A stretch of 64,000 nucleotides of DNA from a bacterium (GTDB lineage Bacteria > Sysuimicrobiota > Sysuimicrobiia > Sysuimicrobiales > Segetimicrobiaceae): the NCBI GenBank assembly GCA_035307765.1, contig DATGHU010000034.1, forward strand, positions 62,001-126,000. The letters are read 5' to 3'. Positions 27,310-35,425 of this stretch are shown one piece after another; the stretch's first letter is position 1, and each line of letters starts with the position of its first letter. The notes below the pieces were generated by a model. It searched no databases, was not told where the DNA came from, and saw only the letters and a program-made list of their open reading frames with translations. Both the position numbers and the translations under genes were made by a program.

Positions 27310-27675
27310 ATGCGGATCCCCGCCGCCGCGGCACTTCTCCTGACCCTGCCCCTGTCGGGGTGCCTCACCTCGCTGGTGCCGGAGCATCAGGAGACCCCGC
27401 CCGCCCCCGCCAACCTGGTGGTGGAAATCTCCGGGTCCCCCGGGGTGACCTTCCAGGGTTCGTTGGGGACGGCTCCCGCCTCCAAGTCGATCGAGGGACA
27501 GGTTCCCGCCCAGTTTGCCGTGACGACGGCGGTGGCCGTCGCCGTCGCCGTGACCAAGGAGCAGGAGGAGGGGGAATTGACCGTCAGGATCCTGCGCGAC
27601 GGACGCGAGGTCGCGCGCCAGACGACGAGCCAACCGTTCGGCACGGTGACCCTGGTCTACCGTGTGGCCCTGTGA
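27310..27675 (+). CDS. Small predicted lipoprotein of unknown function
   Basis: 121 residues with a clear lipoprotein signal: Arg after the start, a hydrophobic core, then the lipobox LSGC with the acylated cysteine at residue 18. The mature part (EHQETPPAPANLVVEISGSPG and LTVRILRDGREVARQTTSQP) looks like a small beta-sandwich with an unusual AVAVAVAV strand. ATG 27310 follows AAGGAG. I do not recognise a family. It is probably anchored to the outside of the cytoplasmic membrane. Confidence 0.7.
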   Translation: MRIPAAAALLLTLPLSGCLTSLVPEHQETPPAPANLVVEISGSPGVTFQGSLGTAPASKSIEGQVPAQFAVTTAVAVAVAVTKEQEEGELTVRILRDGREVARQTTSQPFGTVTLVYRVAL

Positions 27676-27790
27676 TGTTGTCGGCCCCCGATCGCCGCTG
27701 ATGACGATCGGGGGAAGGCCGGAAGGCTGAGGGGCTTCCCCCCCAATGGACCGTGGAGACTCGCGCGGCAGATGCCGCCCGGTGCGTTCG

Positions 27791-28711
27791 GTGAAGATCG
27801 TCATCTCTGGGTCCCACGGACTGATCGGCTCGGCGCTCGCGTCTGCGCTGGCCGCGGACGGTCACCGGGTCATTCGCCTCCTCCGTCCGCCGTTCGCCGC
27901 CGGGGACGATCGGATCGGATGGGATCCCGCCGCCGGCGTGATCGATCGCACCGCCCTGGAGGGCCTCGACGCGGTGGTCCATCTGGCGGGAGAGAGCGTC
28001 GCCAGCGGCCGGTGGACATCGGCAAAGAAGGCGCGAATCCGAGACAGCCGGGTCGGCGGCACGCGTCTCCTGGCCCGCGCCCTCGCTGATCTGGCCCATC
28101 GACCCCGGGCCCTGGTCTGCGCCTCGGCGGTCGGCTATTACGGCAGCCGCCACGAGCAGATTTTGGTCGAAGAGAGTGCGCCGGGACTCGGCTTTCTCGC
28201 CGACGTCTGCCGTGAATGGGAAGCCGCCGCCGAGCCGGCCCGGGAGGCGGGGATTCGGGTGGTCCATCTTCGGACCGGACTCGTGCTGACCTCAGCCGGC
28301 GGGGTGCTGGCGAAGCTCCTCCCGATCTTCCGCCTCGGGCTGGGGGGGCGGCTCGGCGGCGGGCATCAGTGGATGAGCTGGATCACGCTCGACGACGCGG
28401 TGCGGGCCATCGCGTACGCGCTCAGGCGCGATACCCTGCGCGGCCCCCTCAACCTGGTCTCCCCCCAGCCCGTCACCAACCGGGAGTTCACGGAGATCTT
28501 GGGCCAGGTTCTCCGTCGCCCCACGATCGTGGCGGTCCCCGCCGTCGTCCTCCGCGCCGTCCTCGGCGAGGCGGCCGGCGAGATGCTCGGAAGCCAGCGC
28601 GCGCATCCCACGAAGTTGCTGGCCGAGGAGTTTGCGTTCCTCCATCCCGAACTGGAACCCGCCCTGCGCCACCTCCTCCGCGGGGAACCCAGGGTCCCCG
28701 CCCCCGCGTGA
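27791..28711 (+). CDS. NAD-dependent epimerase/dehydratase, TIGR01777 (YfcH) family
   Basis: About 306 residues of extended short-chain dehydrogenase fold. The N-terminal glycine motif is SGSHGLIGSALASAL. The family-specific HLAGESVASGRWTSAKKARI and SAVGYYG follow, and a C-terminal DUF1731-like part ends with HPELEPALRHLL. The in-frame GTG at 27791 gives the usual beginning VKIVISG. GTG 27782 and ATG 27746 are alternatives. Function of the family is not established. It stands alone before the rpiB gene. Confidence 0.85.
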   Translation: MKIVISGSHGLIGSALASALAADGHRVIRLLRPPFAAGDDRIGWDPAAGVIDRTALEGLDAVVHLAGESVASGRWTSAKKARIRDSRVGGTRLLARALADLAHRPRALVCASAVGYYGSRHEQILVEESAPGLGFLADVCREWEAAAEPAREAGIRVVHLRTGLVLTSAGGVLAKLLPIFRLGLGGRLGGGHQWMSWITLDDAVRAIAYALRRDTLRGPLNLVSPQPVTNREFTEILGQVLRRPTIVAVPAVVLRAVLGEAAGEMLGSQRAHPTKLLAEEFAFLHPELEPALRHLLRGEPRVPAPA

Positions 28712-28752
28712 GGGGGCAGGGGGCGCTCCGCGCATCCGCGAAGTGAGCGTCC

Positions 28753-29220
28753 ATGCGGATTGCGATTGCCAGCGATCATGCGGGGTATGAGCTGAAGGAA
28801 GAATTGAAGCGCATGCTCCGGGACCTCGGGCACGAAGTCCGTGACTTCGGCACCCACTCGACCGACCAAGTGGACTATCCAGACTTCATCGTCCCGGCCG
28901 CCGAAGCGGTCGCCTCCGGCCAGTGCGACCGGGGGATCGTCCTCGGCGGGAGCGGCAACGGCGAAGCGCTCGCCGCGAACAAGGTCACCGGGGTGCGCTG
29001 CACGCTGTGCTGGGAGAGCTACACCGCGCGGGTCGCCCGCCAGCACAACGACGCCAACGTCCTCTCGCTGGGCGCGCGCGTGATCGGATCGGAGGTCGCG
29101 CGCGAGGTGGTGCGCGTGTGGCTGACCTCGGAGTTCGAGGGGGGCCGCCACCAGGTGCGCATCGACAAGATCCGAGCCGTGGAAGAGCGCTACGCGGGAG
29201 CGCGGGCGCGAAAGGAGTGA
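28753..29220 (+). CDS. rpiB: Ribose-5-phosphate isomerase B
   Basis: 155-residue RpiB/LacAB-family sugar-phosphate isomerase of the pentose phosphate pathway. The start MRIAIASDHAGYELKEELK is diagnostic. At the active site it reads IVLGGSGNGEALAANK: the position of the catalytic cysteine of the E. coli enzyme is glycine and a glutamate (Glu71) follows, the arrangement seen in mycobacterial RpiB. HNDANVLSLGARVIG supplies the phosphate-binding part. The following gene starts 8 bases after the stop. Confidence 0.92.
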   Translation: MRIAIASDHAGYELKEELKRMLRDLGHEVRDFGTHSTDQVDYPDFIVPAAEAVASGQCDRGIVLGGSGNGEALAANKVTGVRCTLCWESYTARVARQHNDANVLSLGARVIGSEVAREVVRVWLTSEFEGGRHQVRIDKIRAVEERYAGARARKE

Positions 29221-29228
29221 CTGGGAGG

Positions 29229-29714
29229 ATGGACATCGCAGCGGCGGTGCGGTTGCAGTTGGAACGCAGCCACGAACGGGTGAAGAAGTGCCTCGCCGAC
29301 CTGTCACCGGAGGAGACCCGACGCTCCCCTCTCCCCACGCTCTCGCCGGTAGTCTGGCAGATCGGGCATATCGCATTCTACGACGGCCAGTACGCGCAGA
29401 AGGCCGGCGGCGCGGGGACGGTGCCGGTCGCGTACGAGGGCCTGTTCAAAGCGGGAACCGGCGGCCAAGCCGGCTACCCGCCGATCGGCCAGATCTGGGA
29501 TGTGTTCGACAAAACGCATTCCGCCCTCCTCAGGATCGCCGCGGAAGCCGACCTGGGCACCCCCGTCGAGGGCCAGATGTACGCCGACATCGGGGGCATG
29601 CTGATCTTCTCCTCGGTCCACCGCACCTACCACATCGGCAAGATGACGACGCTCCGGGCGCTGCTGGCGAAGCCCGTGCTGTTCGGGCCGCCCCTGTCCG
29701 CGCCCAGACCGTAA
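29229..29714 (+). CDS. DinB-family four-helix protein
   Basis: 161 residues matching the DinB/YfiT-like helical bundle: an N-terminal LERSHERVKKCLADLSPEE helix, VWQIGHIAFYDGQYA, and a late SSVHRTYHIGKM. Histidines in these three places are the usual metal ligands of the fold. Members are thiol transferases or hydrolases of low-molecular-weight thiols, or unknown. ATG 29229 follows AAAGGAG at 11 bases. It lies 8 bases after rpiB and is probably in the same transcript. Confidence 0.75.
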   Translation: MDIAAAVRLQLERSHERVKKCLADLSPEETRRSPLPTLSPVVWQIGHIAFYDGQYAQKAGGAGTVPVAYEGLFKAGTGGQAGYPPIGQIWDVFDKTHSALLRIAAEADLGTPVEGQMYADIGGMLIFSSVHRTYHIGKMTTLRALLAKPVLFGPPLSAPRP

Positions 29715-29829
29715 GGACCTCACGTCCATCCCGGGTCGCCGCGACCGCCGGGGCGACGAAGAGGCATTCCGCCGCCCACATTCCCACGAGGCAACGCACG
29801 CCCGCGCGCAGGCAGGCTGGGAGGATCGG

Positions 29830-30681
29830 GTGACCCAATCGCGCGAGGGGGGTCTGTCCCCCAAAAAGGAGCAGGTCGCCACCGCCTACACGCTGGCCGC
29901 CGACAGCTACGACGGCTCGGCGATGGGCTTCCGGGGCCGCTTCGGCGGCCAACTGGTGGACCTCACCAAGGTCAAGCCCGGGCACCGCGTCTTGGATCTC
30001 TGCTGCGGCAGCGGGGCCTCCGCGCTGGCCGCCGCCAGGAAGACCGGGCCGGCGGGCGGGATCCTCGGGGTGGACATCGCCCAGGGGCTCGTCGAGCTGG
30101 CCCGAGCCAAGGCGGCGAGGGAAGGCCTCTCCTGGGCGCAGTTCCGGTGTGTCGATGTGGAGGCCCTGGAGGTGCCCCCCGCCTCGTTTGACGTCGGTCA
30201 GTGCGGCTTTGCGATTTTTTTCTTCGACGACATGACCTCTCCGATCCGCACGCTGCTGCGGGCCGTCCGGCCGCGGGGGACCATCGGGGTGTCGATCTGG
30301 GGAGAAGAGTTCTGGGAGCCGTACAACACCCGATTCTTCGAGTGCATCCGGCGTCGCCGGCCCGACCTCTACACGGGCGCTCCCGCGTGGTACCGCATCA
30401 ACTCCGCCGACGCCCTCGCCGCCCTGCTCCGCCGGGCGGGGGCGACGAACATCGCCGTGCGAACCGAGCGCGTCAGCCACGTCGTGGTGGGGGCCGAAGG
30501 ATGGTGGAAGGTCATGTGGGGGAGCGGGTACCGGGGCACCCTCAGCCGACTGACCCCCGATGAACTCCAGGCCGTGCGCGCCGAGCACCTCCGCGAGATC
30601 CAACCGCTGGTGGCGCCGAACGGAGATCTGTCGCTGTCGAGCCCGGTCCACTTTGGCATCGCGACCGTTCCCGCTCGCTAA
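29830..30681 (+). CDS. Class I SAM-dependent methyltransferase (UbiE-like)
   Basis: 283-residue methyltransferase. The SAM motif is VLDLCCGSGASALAAARK near residue 58. Next come GVDIAQGLVELARAKA and the post-II region PPASFDVGQCGFAIFFFDD. The GTG start at 29830 has GGGAGG 5 bases upstream. It resembles the ubiquinone/menaquinone C-methyltransferase group, but the C-terminal half is not diagnostic and the methyl acceptor is unknown. It is followed by a transporter operon after 38 bases. Confidence 0.78.
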   Translation: MTQSREGGLSPKKEQVATAYTLAADSYDGSAMGFRGRFGGQLVDLTKVKPGHRVLDLCCGSGASALAAARKTGPAGGILGVDIAQGLVELARAKAAREGLSWAQFRCVDVEALEVPPASFDVGQCGFAIFFFDDMTSPIRTLLRAVRPRGTIGVSIWGEEFWEPYNTRFFECIRRRRPDLYTGAPAWYRINSADALAALLRRAGATNIAVRTERVSHVVVGAEGWWKVMWGSGYRGTLSRLTPDELQAVRAEHLREIQPLVAPNGDLSLSSPVHFGIATVPAR

Positions 30682-30719
30682 TCCCCCACGAAGGGGCCCG
30701 CCGCGAGCGGGGGGAACCC

Positions 30720-32348
30720 ATGAAATCAGGACGACCACAGTATCCGCGCGGGGCGGGGGGGTTGCAGATGGCCCGGATCGTGATCGGTCTTGCACTCGCG
30801 GTGAGTCTCCTGGTGGGGGCCGCGCCCGGCACGGGGGCGGCGCAGCCGGGACCGCAGCGGGGTGGGGTGATGCGCGTGGCGACCAACGCCGACCCGCCGG
30901 GGCTCGACCTGATGTGGCAGACCTCCACGATCAGCCTCGACATCAGCCAGCACGTCTTCGAGACCCTGCTCACGCTCGACACGCAACGGCGGATCGTGCC
31001 GATGCTCGCCGACAGCTATACCGTCACCAACGGGGGCAAGACCTTCACCTTCAAACTGCGCCGGGGGGTCAAGTTCCACAACGGCGCCGAGATGACGGCC
31101 GCCGACGTGCTGGCGTCGTTTCAGCGGTGGGTCGCGCTGTCCAGCCGCGCGCGGCAGATCCTCAAGGACCTGACCGAGGCGACCGCCCCGGACCGCGACA
31201 CCTTCGTCGTCACCCTCAGCCAGCCCAACGGGGCCTTCCTCCCGGCGCTGGCCATCCCCAACCAACGGATGGTCGTGCTGCCGAGGAGCGTCATCGAGAA
31301 GAACCGCGACGGCACCGGCAAGCCGCTCGAGATTAAGGGCGCGGACCTGATCGGCACCGGGCCGTATCGGGTGGCGGAATGGAAGCCGGACCAATACGTG
31401 CGGCTCGTGCGCTTTTCCGGGTACGCCTCGCGCTCCGACCCTTCGAGCTACATGGGGGGCGCGCGGCACGCCTATCTCGACGAGATCCGGTTCATCCCGG
31501 TCCCCGATGACCTGACCCGGGTCGCCGGCCTGATCTCAGGCGAGTACGATCTGGCGCTCCAGCTTCCGAGCAGTGCCTACGATCAGCTCAAGGGGAGCGC
31601 GGGTGTCGTCGTCAAGATCGTCGGCCCCGGGTCCGCCGCGGTCGGCGTGTTCAACAAGAAGCGCGGCCCGTTCGTGGACGTGCGCACCCGGCAGGCGGCC
31701 TGGTACGCTATCGATCCGCAAAAGGTGATGGCCGGGGCGTTCGACAACCCGCTGATCTACCGCCTCACCTCCTCCCTCGCGGGAAAGGAATGGGGGGTGT
31801 GGGCGTTCCCGCAGATCGGCAGGGACGTGTACGACCACGGCCGGGACCTCGCGAAGGCCAAGGAATTGCTCAAAGAGTCCGGGTACGCGGGCGAGCCGAT
31901 TCGGTGGATCACCACCCGCGACTACGCGTACATGTACCGATCGGCCCTCGTCGCGTCGGAGGAGATGAAAGAGGCGGGGTTCAACGTGCGGCTCGTGGTC
32001 TCGGACTGGGCGACCGTCATCTCCGACCGCAACAACCCGGACCGGTACGAGATCTTCAGCACCGGCATCGGGTTCGAGGGCGACCCGACGTCGACCGCGG
32101 CGTTCACCCCCGGCTGGCCCGGGTGGTACGACTCGCCCCGCAACAACAAGAATTACGAGGCGCTCGTCACCACGGTCTCCCCCGCCCTGCGGCACGAATT
32201 GGGCGCGCAGCAGCAGCGGATCTTCTGGGACGAAATCCCCTATCTCCGCTTCGGAGAGATCCTGACGCTCCTCGCCTACCGCCAGAACGTCCAGGAGATG
32301 TACCCCGACAACTCCTACTACCTGTGGAATGTGTGGCTGAAGAAGTAG
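30720..32348 (+). CDS. Peptide/nickel-type ABC transporter substrate-binding protein (family 5)
   Basis: 542-residue exported solute-binding protein of the DppA/OppA family. A hydrophobic signal (IVIGLALAVSLLVGA) ends near residue 42. The mature start GGVMRVATNADPPGLDLMWQ and the FTFKLRRGVKFHNGAEMTAADV motif are typical. The start at ATG 30720 puts 16 residues before a second ATG at 30768 that would give a more usual signal peptide. Two permease genes follow, but no ATPase genes do. An amidohydrolase and a sugar-type kinase complete the operon, so the ligand may be an acylated or glycoside-like compound. Confidence 0.87.
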   Translation: MKSGRPQYPRGAGGLQMARIVIGLALAVSLLVGAAPGTGAAQPGPQRGGVMRVATNADPPGLDLMWQTSTISLDISQHVFETLLTLDTQRRIVPMLADSYTVTNGGKTFTFKLRRGVKFHNGAEMTAADVLASFQRWVALSSRARQILKDLTEATAPDRDTFVVTLSQPNGAFLPALAIPNQRMVVLPRSVIEKNRDGTGKPLEIKGADLIGTGPYRVAEWKPDQYVRLVRFSGYASRSDPSSYMGGARHAYLDEIRFIPVPDDLTRVAGLISGEYDLALQLPSSAYDQLKGSAGVVVKIVGPGSAAVGVFNKKRGPFVDVRTRQAAWYAIDPQKVMAGAFDNPLIYRLTSSLAGKEWGVWAFPQIGRDVYDHGRDLAKAKELLKESGYAGEPIRWITTRDYAYMYRSALVASEEMKEAGFNVRLVVSDWATVISDRNNPDRYEIFSTGIGFEGDPTSTAAFTPGWPGWYDSPRNNKNYEALVTTVSPALRHELGAQQQRIFWDEIPYLRFGEILTLLAYRQNVQEMYPDNSYYLWNVWLKK

Positions 32349-32354
32349 GCGGGG

Positions 32355-32387
32355 GGACCGGCACGGTCCGGCCGGCGCGCGCCCGGC
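32355..32387 (+). promoter_or_regulatory. Tandem short hairpins between binding protein and permease
   Basis: GGACCG (32355-32360) pairs with CGGTCC (32364-32369) across a 3-base loop. Directly after, GCCGG (32371-32375) pairs with CCGGC (32383-32387). They occupy the 63-base gap after the binding-protein stop, the same place as the hairpins in both amino-acid-type transporter operons. No T-run follows. A role in differential expression is inferred. Confidence 0.4.
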
Positions 32388-32411
32388 GGCGCTGAACCGG
32401 ACCAGCGGAGC

Positions 32412-33359
32412 ATGGCGCGCTACGCCGGACGACGGCTGCTCGAGGCGATCCCGCTCATCCTGATCGTCGCCACGTTCGTGTTCGTGCTCGCGCGCATCAT
32501 CCCAGGGGACCCGGTCGCGTTGATCTTGGGAGACGAGGCCACCAGCGCGGACGTGGCCCGGGTGCGGGCGCAGTTGGGGCTTGACCGGCCGCTCGTGGTC
32601 CAGTACGCGCTGTGGCTCTCGCGGGCGGTCCTGCGACTGGATCTGGGGGAGAGCTTTTATCTCAAGCAGCCGGTCGGGCAAGCGATCGTCCAGCGCATCG
32701 AGCCGACGTTTCTCCTCGCCGCGTCGGGGGCGCTGCTGGCGATCGTCATGGGGATGGCCCTCGGGGTGGTTGCCGCCGTCCGCCGAAATACACTCGTCGA
32801 CCGTGCGGTGATGGTCGTCGCCCTGGCCGGCCTGTCGGTGCCGAGTTTCCTCGTCGGCCTGATCCTGATCCTCGTGTTCGCCGTCCGCCTGCGCCTCCTC
32901 CCCTCCAGCGGCTACGCGCCGCTCCACGACGGGTGGCCGGCCACCTTACGCTACCTCGTTCTCCCGGCGATCACCATCGGCGTGGGCGGCGCAGGAATCA
33001 TCGCCCGCATCACCCGGTCCAGCATGCTCGACGTCCTGCGCGCCCCATACGTCCAGACGGCGCGGAGCAAGGGGCTGCCCCGCCACCTTGTCATCCTCAA
33101 GCACGCCCTCCGCAATGCGCTCATTCCGACGATGACGGTGATCAGCCTGACGATTGCCGGATTGGTCGCCGGGACGATCATCGTGGAAACCGTGTTCGCC
33201 ATACCCGGCTCCGGACGCCTCGTGGTGCAATCCGTCGCCCGGCGGGACTACCCGGTGATCCAAGGCGCCGTGATGTTCGTGGCACTCCTCTACGTCCTGG
33301 TCAATGCGGCCGTGGACGTGCTGTACGCCTACCTCGACCCGCGGATCCGCTACGACTAA
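32412..33359 (+). CDS. Peptide-type ABC transporter permease (DppB family)
   Basis: 315-residue permease with six membrane helices. The N-terminal helix is RRLLEAIPLILIVATFVFVL. The ATPase-contact region is ARSKGLPRHLVILKHALRNALIPT, the EAA loop of family 5 permeases, near residue 218. The C-terminus ends DVLYAYLDPRIRYD, the standard DppB ending. It sits 63 bases after the binding-protein gene and 4 bases before the partner permease. Confidence 0.92.
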   Translation: MARYAGRRLLEAIPLILIVATFVFVLARIIPGDPVALILGDEATSADVARVRAQLGLDRPLVVQYALWLSRAVLRLDLGESFYLKQPVGQAIVQRIEPTFLLAASGALLAIVMGMALGVVAAVRRNTLVDRAVMVVALAGLSVPSFLVGLILILVFAVRLRLLPSSGYAPLHDGWPATLRYLVLPAITIGVGGAGIIARITRSSMLDVLRAPYVQTARSKGLPRHLVILKHALRNALIPTMTVISLTIAGLVAGTIIVETVFAIPGSGRLVVQSVARRDYPVIQGAVMFVALLYVLVNAAVDVLYAYLDPRIRYD

Positions 33360-33363
33360 CCCG

Positions 33364-34266
33364 ATGGACGCCCCACCGACGTTCCACCCGGCAGGCCATC
33401 CGTCCGACCACGGCTCGGACGCGCCGCGCCTCGGAGCGCGCCACTTCCGTCACGCGGCCCTGCGCAACCACAGCGTGCTGCTCGGCGGGGGGGTGGTCAC
33501 CCTCATCCTCGCCGTGGCGCTGGCCGCCCCCCTGATCGTCCGGCACGATCCCCTGGCGCTGGATGTGACCACCCACCTCCGCCCGCCGTCGCCGGAGTAC
33601 CCGATGGGAACGGATTACGTCGGCCGCGACCTCTTCGCCCGGGTGCTCTACGGAGGACGCCTCTCCATGCTGGTCGGGGCCGGGGTCGTCGTCCTGGCAA
33701 CGGTTCCCGGCACGATCCTCGGGCTGACCGCCGGGATGATCCCCCGCTTGGACCCGTGGATCATGCGCACGATGGATGCGCTGCTGGCCCTCCCGGCAAT
33801 TCTCCTCGCCATCGCGATGCTCGCGGCGGTCGGCCCGAGCGTGTCCAACGTCATCGTGGCCCTGGCCGTTTCCAGCACGCCGCGAATGGCCCGGCTCGTG
33901 CGCGGCTCGGTTCTGGTCGCCCGGACCCTGACCTTCGTCGAAGCCGCCCGGGCCATCGGCGCGCGTGAGGCCGGGATCATGACGCGGCACATTCTTCCCA
34001 ACATCATCTCGCCGATCATCGTCCAGGCGACGTACACGTTCTCGACCGCGGTCCTCGCCGAGGCGGCGCTGTCGTTCCTGGGGGTCGGCGCCCCGCCCGA
34101 GGTGCCGAGTTGGGGCAACATTCTGTCGGAGGGACGGGCGCTCCTCGACCAAGCCCCGTGGATGACTCTGTTCCCCGGCGCCGCCATCGTCCTGGTGGTG
34201 CTCGGGGCCAATCTGCTGGGGGACGGGCTTCGCGACGTGCTGGACCCCCAGCTCAGAGGTGAATGA
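33364..34266 (+). CDS. Peptide-type ABC transporter permease (DppC family)
   Basis: 300-residue permease. After an N-terminal cytoplasmic tail rich in His and Pro comes the first helix, then HPMGTDYVGRD-like YPMGTDYVGRDLFARVLYGG. The EAA loop is EAARAIGAREAGIMTRHILPN, and the C-terminus GANLLGDGLRDVLDPQLRGE is the standard DppC ending. The stop overlaps the ATG of the amidohydrolase gene. The ATPase subunits (DppD, DppF) usually found next are absent from this window. Confidence 0.92.
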   Translation: MDAPPTFHPAGHPSDHGSDAPRLGARHFRHAALRNHSVLLGGGVVTLILAVALAAPLIVRHDPLALDVTTHLRPPSPEYPMGTDYVGRDLFARVLYGGRLSMLVGAGVVVLATVPGTILGLTAGMIPRLDPWIMRTMDALLALPAILLAIAMLAAVGPSVSNVIVALAVSSTPRMARLVRGSVLVARTLTFVEAARAIGAREAGIMTRHILPNIISPIIVQATYTFSTAVLAEAALSFLGVGAPPEVPSWGNILSEGRALLDQAPWMTLFPGAAIVLVVLGANLLGDGLRDVLDPQLRGE

Positions 34267-35411
34267 ATGTGACCGCGACCGAACGGTACGATCTGGTGAT
34301 CCGAGGCGCCCGAGTGATCGATACGGCGCAGGATCTCGACGCCCCAGCGGACATCGGCATCCGCGACGGGCGGATCGCCGCGGTGGGCCGCCTTCCCGGG
34401 GCGTCCGACCACGCCCTCGAGGCGACCGGGCTCATCGCCTCGCCCGGATGGATCGACCTGCACGCGCACGTGGCGTACAAGCTCGGCCGGACGAGCATCC
34501 ACCCCGATCAGGACGCCGGGATCGCCCGCGGGGTCACGACCGTCGTGGACGCCGGTTCGTGTGGCGCGGCGATGTACGAGGCGCTGTCGACATACGTGAT
34601 CCGCGGGGCGGCAACCCGCGTGCTCGCGTTTCTGAATATCTCGCTTCACACCGGTCTCGCCCCCAGACACGGTCGCTGGGAGAATTTTGACCAAAAGCAG
34701 ACCATCGACATGGTCGAGCGCCACCCGGGCGAGATCATCGGGGTGAAGGTGTTGGCCAGCCGGACCCACTGTGGGGCGCTGGCCCTCACCCCGGTCAAGC
34801 TCGCGGTGCAGGCGGCGCGGCTCTCCGGCGCGCCCGTGATGTGCCACATCGGGAACGCCCCCCCGGTCATCCAGGACGTGCTGGCCCTTCTCGGAGCCGG
34901 AGACATCGTCACCCACTGCTGGCACGGCAAACCCGGGGGGCTGCTCGACCGGCGCGGGCGGCCGATTCCGGAGGCTCGCGCCGCGGCGGATCGGGGCGTG
35001 TTGTTTGACATCGGGCACGGGTCGCAGAGCTTCTCGTTCCAGACCGCCCGCCGGGCCATGGAGGCTGGCCTCCCCTTTCACACGATCAGCACCGACCTCC
35101 ACGCCCGCAACCTCGCCGGCCCGGTGTACGATATGGCGACGACGATGGCCAAGTTCCTGCACCTGGGGTGCCCGCTGCGCCAGGTGATCGCCGCGGCGAC
35201 ACTCGCCCCGGCGGGTGCGCTCGGGCTCGAGCGCGAGATCGGGACGCTCCGTCCGGGGACCGCTGCCGACGTGACGCTCTGCAAACTGCGCGAGGGGCCG
35301 ATCCGCGTCACCGACTCCGAAGGACGGTCGGAGGAGGCGCGTCGCGCGCTGGACGTGGTCCACACCGTTCGCGGCGGCCGGATCGTCTTCTCCGCGCACC
35401 CCGTCGCCTGA
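34263..35411 (+). CDS. Amidohydrolase/deacetylase-family metallohydrolase
   Basis: 382-residue amidohydrolase-superfamily enzyme. The metal-site HxH is in DLHAHVAYKLG near residue 63. A candidate carboxylated lysine lies in GVKVLAS. Histidine ligands follow in CHIGNAP and THCWHG, and a late DIGHGSQSF and STDLHARN give the catalytic aspartate region. This matches the dihydroorotase-like deacetylase group related to EF0837/Atu3266-type enzymes, which act on acetylated hydroxy or amino acids. Overlap with the permease gene shows co-expression, so the imported compound is probably its substrate. Confidence 0.8.
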   Translation: MNVTATERYDLVIRGARVIDTAQDLDAPADIGIRDGRIAAVGRLPGASDHALEATGLIASPGWIDLHAHVAYKLGRTSIHPDQDAGIARGVTTVVDAGSCGAAMYEALSTYVIRGAATRVLAFLNISLHTGLAPRHGRWENFDQKQTIDMVERHPGEIIGVKVLASRTHCGALALTPVKLAVQAARLSGAPVMCHIGNAPPVIQDVLALLGAGDIVTHCWHGKPGGLLDRRGRPIPEARAAADRGVLFDIGHGSQSFSFQTARRAMEAGLPFHTISTDLHARNLAGPVYDMATTMAKFLHLGCPLRQVIAAATLAPAGALGLEREIGTLRPGTAADVTLCKLREGPIRVTDSEGRSEEARRALDVVHTVRGGRIVFSAHPVA

Positions 35412-35425
35412 TCCCGCCCGCCCCC

